Of a stretch of 64,000 nt of DNA, positions 50,870 through 59,727 are shown one piece after another. The stretch covers positions 1-64,000 of the forward strand of contig CALEZT010000197.1 of assembly GCA_937927975.1 (NCBI GenBank), given 5' to 3'. Source of the stretch: an uncultured Phycisphaerales bacterium. GTDB lineage: Bacteria; Planctomycetota; Phycisphaerae; Sedimentisphaerales; Anaerobacaceae. Below the pieces are notes generated by a model that did no database searches, was not told the DNA's origin, and was given only the letters and a program-made list of their open reading frames with translations. Made by a program: the position numbers and the translations under genes. The first letter of the stretch is position 1, and each line of letters starts with the position of its first letter.

Positions 50870-51290
50870 CTAGTCCCTGAGGCGGTCTTCGTAGGTCAGC
50901 CAGGGACTCGTCAATTCTCGGACCTTCTCGGGATTCTGCTCCGCCAGGTTCTTCTGCTCGCAGCGGTCGGTCTTGAGATCGTACAGTTCCCAGGGTTCGC
51001 CTTTCCCTTTGGCGACCAACTTCCAATCGCCGACGCGAATGGCGAGGTTGTCCATGTGATGGAAATAGATGAACTCATGAGCGACCGCACCATCCCGGGC
51101 GAATGCCGGCACGAGACTTCTGCCGGGCAGGGGTTGTGCACCGGGTACAGGTGCCTGCGGGTCCGGCAGGATCGCCGCCTGTCGCCAGTCCCAGTACCGT
51201 CGGCAGCAGATCGACGAAATGGCAGGGATTGTGGCGAATCTCCCCTCGCGGCGCGACCGTTGACCTGGCGGGCCGAGAGGGCTGTTGGAC
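50870..51290 (-). pseudogene. Truncated and frameshifted sulfatase
   Basis: On the minus strand one frame reads PRGEIRHNPCHFVDLLPT followed by VLGLATGGDPAG, the standard C-terminal half of an arylsulfatase. The continuation (GRSLVPAFARDGAVAHEFIYFHHMDN, then AIRVGDWKLVAKGKGEPWELYDLKTDR) is in another frame, so a frameshift lies near 51150. The N-terminal ~350 residues with the active-site C/S-x-P-x-R are absent. The gene ends at the normal C-terminus (stop at 50870). It is a pseudogene, next to the chimeric remnant. The 51291-51532 stretch beyond holds nothing I can assign. Confidence 0.78.
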
Positions 51291-51532
51291 GGTTCTGAAA
51301 CCGGAGAAATCACAAGCCCAGTGTGAATTGGCTTCGCGGGCCCAAAGGGAGGAACCCTCCTTCCTGCATATTTTTTTTCGTGCCGGCGGTCGAGGCCGCT
51401 GAAGAATCAGATATCGGACGCTTCGGTTTCGCGGATGGACGCCACATCGGCAATTTTGTCATTCAATTTGCGATGGGCGGTATTCCAACGCTATCGCTTG
51501 TGAGATTTTTCCAGATTTTTCGATATATGGTA

Positions 51533-51565
51533 TTGAACAAGCGGTCAGAAGTGACTATATAGTCA
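51533..51565 (+). promoter_or_regulatory. Promoter with palindromic operator of the TetR gene
   Basis: TTGAAC (51533-51538), 17 bp and TATATA (51556-51561) form the promoter. The -10 is embedded in a perfect 14-bp palindrome TGACTATATAGTCA (51552-51565). The GTG start lies only 7 bases after the -10 box, so the transcript probably starts at or one base from the start codon. Binding of the encoded TetR to the palindrome would block its own transcription. Confidence 0.7.
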
Positions 51566-51568
51566 TTT

Positions 51569-52207
51569 GTGAACGAGGTAGTCGCACCATCAGAGTCGCC
51601 CAATCGGACCCAGAGAAGGGCTACAAGGACGCGAAATCGCCTGCTGAAGGCGGCTTTGTCCACGTTTGCGGCTGTGGGGACCGATGCGGCGACGATCGAG
51701 ATGATTACCCAGCGGGCCGATCTGGGAAAAGGAACGTTCTACCGGCATTTTGCCGATAAGAGCGAGATCGTCGGGGTCCTGATCGAGCAGTGCATTGCCG
51801 ATCTGCTGGAAGCTGTCGCCAAGGCGGTGGGGCAGCCGCACACGTTGCGGGAGGCCCTCGACGGTTTGGTGAATGGGCACATGGAGTTTTTCCTGACCCA
51901 TCCGGACGAGTTCATCGTGTTGTTCCAGGGACGCATGTTGTTGAAACTGGATCGAGGGCTGGTGTATGATATCGACCGGCCTTTCGAGGGATATTTGCGC
52001 CGTATCGAGGAATTGGTCCTGCCTTTTCTGCCGATACCAGTGAACGATGTCAAGATCCGGCGAATGGCCTGCGCCATCGCAGGATTTGTGTCGGGCTTCT
52101 TGTCGTTCGCGATGATCGCGATGGAGCCCAAGATGGTCCGAGAGAGCATCGAGTCCATGAGGGGCGCTTTTCTCGGCGGTGTGGTCGGTTTCATGGAGCG
52201 ACCCTGA
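51569..52207 (+). CDS. TetR/AcrR-family regulator
   Basis: The protein has 212 residues from GTG 51569. The N-terminal helix-turn-helix (LLKAALSTFAAVGTDAATIEMITQRADLGKGTFYRHFADKSEIV) is typical. The C-terminal half is the helical ligand-binding and dimer domain. The ligand is unknown. The gene is apparently leaderless and carries the palindromic operator at its promoter. It lies 101 bp upstream of the lysine aminomutase cluster in the same direction. It may regulate that cluster, directly or by read-through. No second copy of the palindrome was seen before 52309. Confidence 0.9.
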   Translation: MNEVVAPSESPNRTQRRATRTRNRLLKAALSTFAAVGTDAATIEMITQRADLGKGTFYRHFADKSEIVGVLIEQCIADLLEAVAKAVGQPHTLREALDGLVNGHMEFFLTHPDEFIVLFQGRMLLKLDRGLVYDIDRPFEGYLRRIEELVLPFLPIPVNDVKIRRMACAIAGFVSGFLSFAMIAMEPKMVRESIESMRGAFLGGVVGFMERP

Positions 52208-52308
52208 GATTTCGAACGTAATGTGGCGTTCTGCGAACGGAGGCTCCGGCCTGTGTTCTGTAGAACCCTGAGCATCAACAGTTTATTCCAAGAAAGGAAA
52301 TTCAACTC

Positions 52309-53667
52309 ATGTCTATGTGCTCTGCAAGTGGAGGCGAAGACTCTTCTTGTCATGGAGAAGCCTCCCTGTGTGTGGCCAAAGATGACGAGCCTCCGCTCTT
52401 ATCGGCCGCACCCAGCACGATCGAGGCCCCCATTTATCGGTCCAAAAACTGGAACGATTGGCGCTGGCAGATGGCCAATCGAATTCGGACCTCTCAGCAA
52501 CTGCTCACGGCGTTCCCCAGCCTGACGGGAAGTCCCGACGTGACTTCTGTGATGGCCAAGTACCCCATGGCGATCACGCCGTACTACGCTTCGCTGATTC
52601 GCTCCGCCGACAGTCGCGACCCCATTTTCCAGATGTGCGTTCCTCAGGCCGAGGAACTGATCGATCCGCCGTTTCTGACGCCCGATCCGCTGGAAGAGTG
52701 CCACGACATGCCGGTCCCCGGGATGGTTCACCGCTATCCCGACCGCGCCTTGGTCATCGCGACGACCATGTGCTCCACGTATTGCCGTCACTGTACGCGC
52801 AAACGGATCGCCGGAACGCGGGAGACCAGCATTACCAAGCGACGCCTGGAGCAGGTCGCCGCCTATCTGCGAGAGCATCCGCAGATCAGCGACGTGATCG
52901 TCTCCGGCGGCGACCCCCTGACGATGAGCACCGAGCACCTGGAGATGGTGCTGTCGACCTTGCGCTCCGTGCCGTCGGTGCAGATCATTCGGATCGGAAG
53001 CCGCGTGCCCGTCGTGTTGCCGATGCGCATCACCGACGAACTCTGCCAGATGATTCGCAAATACCATCCGGTGTGGATCAATACGCACTTCAACCATCCG
53101 CAGGAGCTGACGCCGGAGTCGATGGAAGCGTGCAGGCGTCTTGCCGATGCAGGCGTGCCGCTGGGCAACCAGTCGGTTCTGCTTCGTGGGATCAACGACG
53201 ACCCGCGGATCATCGAGCAGCTCTGTCGCAGCCTGGTGCGGAACCGGGTGCGGCCGTACTACATGTACCAGTGCGACCTCGTCCGCGGCGTGGAGCATTT
53301 CCGAACGCCGGTGACGCGGGGCATGGAGATCATGGAGTACCTGCGCGGCCGACTCAGCGGTCTGGCCATCCCGACGTTCGTGATCGACGCCCCGCACGGC
53401 GGCGGCAAGATCCCGGTTCTGCCGAACTACGTGGTCACGCAGAGCCCGACCCATACCGTGCTGAGGAACTACGAGGGTATGCTGATCGCCTACCCCGAGC
53501 CGCATGAGCGGTTCGACGGCGAATGCAGAGCGCCTCGCGAGGAATCCTCGCCTGGAGTGTGGGAACTGACCTCGGGCCAGTTCAGCCGGATCCAGCCCAA
53601 GACCAGCGTGCGTTACGCAAGACGCAAGTCCTGCTGCGCCTCGGATGGGTCGGTGAAGGACTACTGA
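52309..53667 (+). CDS. kamA: Lysine 2,3-aminomutase (KamA family)
   Basis: The protein has 452 residues. It is a radical SAM/PLP enzyme: C155, C159 and C162 in CSTYCRHCTRKR bind the cluster, and the PLP lysine is in HGGGKIPVLPNY. Two Asp residues that in characterised enzymes bind the substrate's side-chain amine are present, in YQCDLVRG and VIDAPHGGG. That supports L-lysine converted to L-beta-lysine. The N-terminal ~35 residues and the Cys-rich tail are variable. The start follows AAGAAAGGA. It leads a cluster with two ATP-grasp proteins and a GNAT domain, so beta-lysine is probably a precursor for ligation or acetylation. Confidence 0.9.
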   Translation: MSMCSASGGEDSSCHGEASLCVAKDDEPPLLSAAPSTIEAPIYRSKNWNDWRWQMANRIRTSQQLLTAFPSLTGSPDVTSVMAKYPMAITPYYASLIRSADSRDPIFQMCVPQAEELIDPPFLTPDPLEECHDMPVPGMVHRYPDRALVIATTMCSTYCRHCTRKRIAGTRETSITKRRLEQVAAYLREHPQISDVIVSGGDPLTMSTEHLEMVLSTLRSVPSVQIIRIGSRVPVVLPMRITDELCQMIRKYHPVWINTHFNHPQELTPESMEACRRLADAGVPLGNQSVLLRGINDDPRIIEQLCRSLVRNRVRPYYMYQCDLVRGVEHFRTPVTRGMEIMEYLRGRLSGLAIPTFVIDAPHGGGKIPVLPNYVVTQSPTHTVLRNYEGMLIAYPEPHERFDGECRAPREESSPGVWELTSGQFSRIQPKTSVRYARRKSCCASDGSVKDY

Positions 53668-53731
53668 GCCGAACGAACACGATGTCAAAGCAACAAGTCC
53701 ACCCGTTCATCACGGGTGTTGGATTGAATCC

Positions 53732-54742
53732 ATGATTATAGGACTCACGTACGACCTCCGGGATGATTATCTCGCCCAGGGGTTCACTGAAGAACAAGTG
53801 GCCGAGTTCGACTCGGTGGCGACGATTTCTGCCATCGAAGGGGCTCTCCAGTCCCTCGGTTACGACACCGAGCGCATCGGCAACGGCATGGCTCTGGCCA
53901 AGCAACTCGCCTGCGGCAAACGATGGGACCTCGTGTTCAACATTGCCGAGGGCCTTTGCGGCCGCAGCCGCGAGGCCCAGGTCCCGTGTCTGCTGGAGAT
54001 GTACGGAATCCCGTACACCTTCTCCGATCCGCTCGTCTGCGCGTTGACGCTGGACAAGGCGATGACCAAGCGGGTGGTCGCCTCCGCGGGGCTGTATACC
54101 CCTCGCTTCGCGGTCGTGGCGTCGCCCGCTGACGTGGACGCTCTGCAGTTGGAGTATCCGCTGTTCGCCAAACCGCTGGCGGAGGGCACAGGCAAAGGCG
54201 TCGACAAGGATTCGCGAGTCGAGTCGCCTGAGGCCCTCAGAAAAGTCTGTACCCGCCTGCTGGAGCGGTTTGCCGAGCCGGTGCTGGTCGAGGAGTACCT
54301 GCCCGGCCGGGAGTTCACCACCGCGGTTCTGGGAACAGGCCGCGAGGCCCGCGTCGTCGGAACGATGGAGTTCTCCATACGCCCGAACGCCCCGGCCCAG
54401 GACTATTCGTACGAGGTCAAGGAGAACTGCGAGCAGTGCGTGGACTACTTCCCCATGCCCAAAGGCGACCTTCGAGATCAGGTGGAAGCCCTGGCTTTGG
54501 GGGCCTTCCGCGTGCTCGAGTCCCGAGACAGCGGACGCATCGATCTCCGTCTGGACGCCCAAGGTCGTCCGGCGTTCATCGAGATCAATGTGCTTCCAGG
54601 CCTGCACCCGACCCACTCGGATCTCCCGATGATCGCGACGCAGGAAGGGATGAGTTACGAAGAGCTGATCCGCAGCATCCTTCAGAGTGCCCTTGCCCGA
54701 CAGGAGTCCGCGCCGTGCCGCACCGGAAAACGAGTGTCCTGA
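53732..54742 (+). CDS. ATP-grasp ligase (D-Ala-D-Ala ligase-like)
   Basis: The protein has 336 residues from ATG 53732. The ATP-grasp core has DKAMTKRVVASAGLYTP, the lysine in PLFAKPLAEGTGKGVDKDS, VEEYLPGREFTTAV, and the Mg-binding RIDLRLDAQGRPAFIEINVLPGLHP. The N-terminal part (MIIGLTYDLRDDY; NIAEGLCGRSREAQVP) resembles Ddl-related amide-bond ligases rather than true Ddl. It joins an acyl phosphate to an amine. A small hairpin (ACCCGT-tcatc-ACGGGT, 53701-53717) precedes it. Overlap with the next gene by 28 bases argues for linked function. Its substrates are unknown; beta-lysine is one candidate. Confidence 0.85.
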   Translation: MIIGLTYDLRDDYLAQGFTEEQVAEFDSVATISAIEGALQSLGYDTERIGNGMALAKQLACGKRWDLVFNIAEGLCGRSREAQVPCLLEMYGIPYTFSDPLVCALTLDKAMTKRVVASAGLYTPRFAVVASPADVDALQLEYPLFAKPLAEGTGKGVDKDSRVESPEALRKVCTRLLERFAEPVLVEEYLPGREFTTAVLGTGREARVVGTMEFSIRPNAPAQDYSYEVKENCEQCVDYFPMPKGDLRDQVEALALGAFRVLESRDSGRIDLRLDAQGRPAFIEINVLPGLHPTHSDLPMIATQEGMSYEELIRSILQSALARQESAPCRTGKRVS

Positions 54743-56271
54743 TTCTACACAACGAACCGAAGCCGTCCGGTCGCGGCGGGGCCTACGTGGAAAGCGAAGC
54801 GGGAGTCCTGGTGGAAGTCCAGGCTGTCAGTCAGGCCCTGCGCAAGCTGGATGTGCCGCACCGGACAGTCGCGGTGCGCCGATTCGAAGACTTGCCCGCG
54901 GTCCTGGCGGCGGCGGATGAACCGGTGGTCTTCAACCTCGTCGAGGGTTTCTGGTCTGGCGGGGGGCAGGAGACCCTGGTTCCGACAGTCGTCGCCAGTT
55001 TCGCCAAGGCCTGCACAGGCAACGATTCCCAGGCCTTTCTGTTGACCCTGGACAAATGGGAGTGCAAGACCCTTCTGGCTGCCGCCGGGGTGCCCACGCC
55101 CAAGGGCCTGATCGTCCGGCCGGGACAATCCGTCCCGGCGAAGGGGCTGTTCGAAGGCCCCTACATCGTCAAGCCGGTGAGCACCGACGCCAGCGAAGGG
55201 ATCGACAAGACCAGCATCGTCCAGAAGCGGGGAAAAGCTCTGACGGAGGCTGTGAAGCGGATTTACGACCGGATGTCGCAGCCGGCCTTGATCGAGCAGT
55301 ACGTGGAGGGACGCGAGTTGAACGTCTCGGTGATCAGCCGCAAGGGCGAGATGGAGGTGCTGCCTCTGGCAGAGATCGACTTCAGCGCGTTCGAGGAAGG
55401 GCGTCCTCGGATCGTGGGCTATGAGGCCAAGTGGCTGGAGGACAGCTTCGAGTTCAACCATACGCCTCGGATCATCCCGGCTCCGCTGCCCAAGCGCCTG
55501 GCCGAGGAAGTTCGGGAATTGGCGGCAGCCGCCTGTCGGGTGCTCCACTGCTTCGAATACTGCCGTGTGGACTTTCGTCTAAACGAAGCCAATCGCCCCT
55601 ACGTTCTGGAGGTGAACGCCAATCCCGACATCTCGCCGGACGCCGGATTTGCCGCGGCACTCGATGCGGGTGGCGTCGCATACCATGCCTTCGTCAAACT
55701 GGTCGTCGAAAACGCGGTCGCCAGGAAACAGAGTATGGAGGACAGAGGACAGAAGTCGGCGAAAGCGTCGTCTGCCGTGCGGCGCTTGCCGTCTGGAATC
55801 GACGTGCGCTGGTGTCGGCCCGAGGATCGGCAGACGGTGCTGTCGTTCCTGTCGGACACGGGTTTCTTCCGACCGGACGAGATCGACATCGCCCGCGAGG
55901 TCCTGGACTCCGCGCTGGCGGAGGGCCCAAAGGGGCATTACCAGTCCTTTGTGGCTGAAGTGGATGGCGAGACGGTCGGCTGGGTCTGTTACGGCCCCAC
56001 GCCCTGCACCGTCGGGACTTACGACATCTATTGGATCGGCGTGTCGCCCGCCTGGCAGGGCAAGGGGATCGGCAAGGCATTGACCGCGTTTGCCGAGCAG
56101 GCGATTCGCGATCGCGGCGGCCGACTGTTTGTCGTCGAGACTTCCGGCCGGGAATCCTACGCTCCGACGCGACGGTTCTACGAGGCCCTGGGTTACGAGC
56201 AGGTCGCCAGCATCCCGGATTTCTACGGCCCCGGCGACCCCCGAGTGATCTTCACCAAAGCCGCTCACTAG
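54715..56271 (+). CDS. ATP-grasp ligase fused to a GNAT acetyltransferase
   Basis: The protein has 518 residues. GTG 54715 has AGGAG eight bases upstream; the longer frame is the previous gene's overlap. Residues 1-330 form a second ATP-grasp ligase (DKWECKTLLAAAGVPTPKG; YIVKPVSTDASEGIDKTS; CRVDFRLNEANRPYVLEVNANPDISPD). Residues ~360-518 are a GNAT N-acetyltransferase (VDGETVGWVCYG; IYWIGVSPAWQGKGIGKALT). Fused GNAT/ATP-grasp enzymes make N-acetylated amides such as N-acetylglutaminylglutamine amide. Here a ligase that makes an amide and an acetylase that caps it would act on the same product. The linker (~340-360) is Lys/Arg-rich. Confidence 0.85.
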   Translation: MPHRKTSVLILHNEPKPSGRGGAYVESEAGVLVEVQAVSQALRKLDVPHRTVAVRRFEDLPAVLAAADEPVVFNLVEGFWSGGGQETLVPTVVASFAKACTGNDSQAFLLTLDKWECKTLLAAAGVPTPKGLIVRPGQSVPAKGLFEGPYIVKPVSTDASEGIDKTSIVQKRGKALTEAVKRIYDRMSQPALIEQYVEGRELNVSVISRKGEMEVLPLAEIDFSAFEEGRPRIVGYEAKWLEDSFEFNHTPRIIPAPLPKRLAEEVRELAAAACRVLHCFEYCRVDFRLNEANRPYVLEVNANPDISPDAGFAAALDAGGVAYHAFVKLVVENAVARKQSMEDRGQKSAKASSAVRRLPSGIDVRWCRPEDRQTVLSFLSDTGFFRPDEIDIAREVLDSALAEGPKGHYQSFVAEVDGETVGWVCYGPTPCTVGTYDIYWIGVSPAWQGKGIGKALTAFAEQAIRDRGGRLFVVETSGRESYAPTRRFYEALGYEQVASIPDFYGPGDPRVIFTKAAH

Positions 56272-56301
56272 GGTGGGCTCTTCGCCCATGCGGCATGTGC
56301 A

Positions 56302-57960
56302 TCATTCGGTTTTTTCCAGGATGACGAGAGAAAGGCCGAAGCGGGGAAGCTCAAAGTCCAGCGCGACGTGGCCATCTCGTACGTCGATGGTCCGAACGGG
56401 TTCCAGCATTTCCAATTGCATAGCGGCTCTGAGCTGCGCCAGCATCTCCGGGCTCGGAGTCTGGGGACTGCCAAGTTTGACCCATTTGGTATACGCGTTG
56501 CTGTGCGTCTCGTCGATGCGGCAGTGGGTCAGCCTGGCTTTGGCTCCGAAGCTTCCGGACAGTGCGACTTTCAACTGCATCGTTGCAGGTTTTGTCACGA
56601 CCAGGTCGTCGTGATAGTTCCAGAGCAGGATCTTCACGCACCTGCCATCTGTGACCGCCATGCCGTTGATGTCGGGTTTGGCTCGCACGCCCTTGCTGAG
56701 CATCTCGTCAAGGCCAAGTGCGCCGTCGCTGGTCAGAGGGATTTCGTCGCCCGCCAATTGGCCAAGCATTTTGAATGCGTTGAGGACCGGCTTGTGGATG
56801 CCGTTGGTGGCCAGGCTGCGGAAACCCTCGAAGTACGGCTGGTCGTCGAACAGGAAGGCCCAGGTCACGACCCCTTGCAGGTTGACCTTCTGCCGCCTGG
56901 CGAGATCGAGGGAGTACTTCATCATGGCGGCTTCATACGCGCCATAGGCCGGCACATTCCGATAGGCTCGCTCGGGGAACTTCGTCGAGGGACAGCCGGC
57001 GCATCCGTCGGGGTCGGCCTCTCCAATGATGATGGGTGTGTCTCGATACTTCGGGAAGTCGGCGACAACGCCGAATCCGCGATTGTGCAGGCGCAACTGG
57101 TTGCCCAGGTCCATTCGCACATGGCCTTCATGAAGTGAGACGCCGCCTTTAGCATGGAATCCGATGTAGTCCAGCCGCGTGCCCTGCGTCCCTGAGACAT
57201 GATTCGTCCCGCCGGCGCAGTGCGCCAGGAAGTCGCGAAAGAATCTGCCGCTGCCGGCGGTGTGAGGCCCGCCCAGCGTCGCGTCAGGCAGCGCCTCATG
57301 CAGAGCCTGCTCGGTATAGTCGAACAGCCTGCAGTACTCTTCGTGTGTGCCGTGCCAGTAGGCGATGTCGGGCTCGTTCCACAGTTCCCAGAGCCAATTG
57401 TCTTCGACGCCCTTGTAGCGTTCGGCGCTGTGACGGGCCCACTGGCGAATCAGCTCGGCCCATTTCTCGTAGTCCTTGGGAGGATAGAAGCATCCGCCGT
57501 CCAGCTTGTACGTGTCGGAGTTTCGGTACGGCTCGGGCCGGCTCGAAAGGTCTCTGGGCATGAAGCCGATCTCCACCAAGGGTCGGCAGCCCGACGCCAC
57601 GACCGCGTCCATGATCGGATCCATGATCTGCCAGGAGTACGCGGGCCGCCCGTCCGGGTCTTCAGTGTAGACGTTGGTCGAGCCCCATTTCAAAGCCGGC
57701 GTGCCGTCGCCGCTGTTGAGCAGGAAGTGTTTGCGGAGATAGGTGGGCCGGACATTGATCTTCGCCACGGTTGTCATCAGATCGACGCAGTCCGGCGTCG
57801 TCGTGTAGTTGCACTCGTCGAAACCGTAGTACTGCCACACGTGTCTGAGCGGCTCGCCTCTTTGCGTGGCGTCCACGTGGATCGAGACGACATCGGCTTG
57901 GACCGCCGCCAAGGTTAACGACACCACCATTATGCTCAGGCTGCGACGACTTCTCATCAT
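56302..57960 (-). CDS. GH39-family glycosidase (beta-xylosidase-like), exported
   Basis: The protein has 552 residues. A signal peptide follows the start (SLSIMVVSLTLAAVQA). ATG 57957 is an alternative start. The (beta/alpha)8 barrel has the acid/base Glu in LWELWNEPDI and the nucleophile Glu in IIIGEADPDG, both as in GH39. A C-terminal beta domain ends the protein. Family activities are beta-xylosidase, iduronidase and related. It is isolated from the main glycan cluster at 30-45 kb, but probably serves the same export-and-degrade scheme. It is convergent with the ATP-grasp–GNAT gene. Confidence 0.88.
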   Translation of the reverse strand: MMRSRRSLSIMVVSLTLAAVQADVVSIHVDATQRGEPLRHVWQYYGFDECNYTTTPDCVDLMTTVAKINVRPTYLRKHFLLNSGDGTPALKWGSTNVYTEDPDGRPAYSWQIMDPIMDAVVASGCRPLVEIGFMPRDLSSRPEPYRNSDTYKLDGGCFYPPKDYEKWAELIRQWARHSAERYKGVEDNWLWELWNEPDIAYWHGTHEEYCRLFDYTEQALHEALPDATLGGPHTAGSGRFFRDFLAHCAGGTNHVSGTQGTRLDYIGFHAKGGVSLHEGHVRMDLGNQLRLHNRGFGVVADFPKYRDTPIIIGEADPDGCAGCPSTKFPERAYRNVPAYGAYEAAMMKYSLDLARRQKVNLQGVVTWAFLFDDQPYFEGFRSLATNGIHKPVLNAFKMLGQLAGDEIPLTSDGALGLDEMLSKGVRAKPDINGMAVTDGRCVKILLWNYHDDLVVTKPATMQLKVALSGSFGAKARLTHCRIDETHSNAYTKWVKLGSPQTPSPEMLAQLRAAMQLEMLEPVRTIDVRDGHVALDFELPRFGLSLVILEKTE

Positions 57961-58023
57961 GGATCTCCAACAACACGACGGAATCCGACGAGTCGCGATC
58001 GTCTCCTCGGGATGGCGATCGCA

Positions 58024-59622
58024 TCACCCAGGGGTGCGAGCAGCGTTCAAGTGGATTCTGGCTTTCTCCAACTGCGGCAGGAAGTCCCCTTTGCGGAAAT
58101 CCGACGTCCACTTGCGGATCGTGATCCAGCCGCCGAAACGAATCAGACGAATCTCCCATCGTCGGTACCATCGGTTCCAGCCGGTCTTGAGGCGGTGAAG
58201 CGAAAACAGAAGGACCGGGAAAGACAGGATGCTGGCTGCGACCAACAACGCGTAGCGGAAACGATAGACGCGGGTCATGATCCGCCGGCCGGCACGCTGC
58301 AGTTCCTCCGCGGTTGCCGGCGCATCGGGCTCGAACAGGGGGAAGTTGCCGTCATAGTACTGCCAACCGACATCCTCCAGCGGATAGACCCGGCCCTGCT
58401 CCTTGAGTCTACGCCGCAGTTCCGTCCCCGGTAAGGGCACCGGCAGCAACACCTGCACGCTGTCGATTCCGGACTTGCGGATGAATCGCCGGAATCGCTT
58501 CACCCGTTCGGCCACCGGGATGCGGGCCTGCGTGTCCGCAGCAGACGGGTAGCCGAAGATGAACATGCCATGCACCCAGAACCCCTGTTTGCGAAAAACC
58601 TTCACGAGCGAGAGCATTTTCTCGGAGTTGATGTGCTTGTGCATGGCCTTGAGCTCTTCGTCGATCGGGGATTCGAAGCCTATCGCGACGTGTCGAATGC
58701 CGGCCAGACGCATCGCGGCCAGCAGCTCCGGATCGTTGGCCTTGTCGAGCCGGATCTGCACGGTGATCGAGAATTGCCGGCCGATGGCCTCCTGGTAATC
58801 CCGCAGCATCCGGCACAGCCAGATCGTGTCCTCCCGCTGCTGGCCGAACAGATCGTCGACGACGAAGAACCGGCTTGCGTCGCGGGTCTCCACCAGAAAG
58901 CGGATGTTGTCGAACAGCCGCTGAGCGGATGCGGCTCGCGGCGTGCTCTTGACCGTGCAGAACTCGCAGTGCATCGGACATCCGCGGATTCTCTCGACCG
59001 GATAGACCCGGATCTTGGCGTAGCGGACCAGCGAGAAGTCGGGGAAGGGGAACTTGTCGAAGTCCGTCAGGGGCTCGCGCTGCGGCGTGCAGACGACCTG
59101 CCCGTCTTGCAGATAGGCGATTCCCTGTATCGCGGCGACAGCGGTCGGCGTCCGAGAGTTGTCGCCGGAGAGGACATGCAAGAGTTCCTCGATCGTTTCT
59201 TCGCCCTCGCCCAGGACGACATAGTCGATGCCGGAGGTCAGGGCTTCCAGGATGTTCTCGCCTGCGAAATGTTGCCCGCCGGCGATGGTCGTTACGCCCA
59301 TCCGCTTGTATTGTCTCGCCAGTTCGTACAGTCGGGGGACCGTGCTGGTGAGTCCGCCATAGAAACCCACGACGTCCGCAGGCCGCTCCCGTTGTATCAA
59401 TTCATGTTCGGCCCCGTCGGATTCCGACCTCGGACCGTATCGGCCCAGGTTATTCTCGTCGATGACCTCCGCATCCCATCCGGCCAGCTCGTTGACCGCG
59501 GTGGCGACGCGGACCGGCCCCAACGCCGTAGTCCGGCAGGCGATTCGCGAGTAGATGTTGAACGCGGGAAACGCCGGAACCACGATTCGCAACCTTCGTC
59601 TCTTTCGGATTGAAGTAGCCAT
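58024..59622 (-). CDS. B12-binding-domain radical SAM protein
   Basis: The protein has 532 residues. ATG 59622 is chosen for spacing to GGGAG; ATG 59631 is possible. Residues ~10-160 form a Rossmann-like cobalamin-binding domain (LRIVVPAFPAFNIYSR; ADVVGFYGGLTSTVP; VLGEGEETIEELL). The radical SAM cysteines lie in IRGCPMHCEFCTVKS. GHVAIGFESP-like (RHVAIGFESPIDEELKAM) and HGMFIFGYPSA are family landmarks. A C-terminal hydrophobic segment (ALLVAASILSFPVLLFS) may anchor it to the membrane. These enzymes often methylate or rearrange lipids or cofactors. The substrate is unknown. It is divergent from rnr. Confidence 0.87.
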   Translation of the reverse strand: MATSIRKRRRLRIVVPAFPAFNIYSRIACRTTALGPVRVATAVNELAGWDAEVIDENNLGRYGPRSESDGAEHELIQRERPADVVGFYGGLTSTVPRLYELARQYKRMGVTTIAGGQHFAGENILEALTSGIDYVVLGEGEETIEELLHVLSGDNSRTPTAVAAIQGIAYLQDGQVVCTPQREPLTDFDKFPFPDFSLVRYAKIRVYPVERIRGCPMHCEFCTVKSTPRAASAQRLFDNIRFLVETRDASRFFVVDDLFGQQREDTIWLCRMLRDYQEAIGRQFSITVQIRLDKANDPELLAAMRLAGIRHVAIGFESPIDEELKAMHKHINSEKMLSLVKVFRKQGFWVHGMFIFGYPSAADTQARIPVAERVKRFRRFIRKSGIDSVQVLLPVPLPGTELRRRLKEQGRVYPLEDVGWQYYDGNFPLFEPDAPATAEELQRAGRRIMTRVYRFRYALLVAASILSFPVLLFSLHRLKTGWNRWYRRWEIRLIRFGGWITIRKWTSDFRKGDFLPQLEKARIHLNAARTPG

Positions 59623-59727
59623 GTCCGACATACTCCCACAGTCCGCATCGGGTTTCAATCGTGAAGTTGCCTGCAACTGTGGTATTTGTGTCTTACCGTC
59701 GATTGGACCTCATGTTATGATGAAACG

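Noticed and set aside
53701..53717. ACCCGT/ACGGGT hairpin before the first ATP-grasp gene as a riboswitch or terminator
   Set aside because: It has no T-run, no extended conserved structure, and is only ~17 bp. I record it in the gene entry but do not call it a regulatory element.
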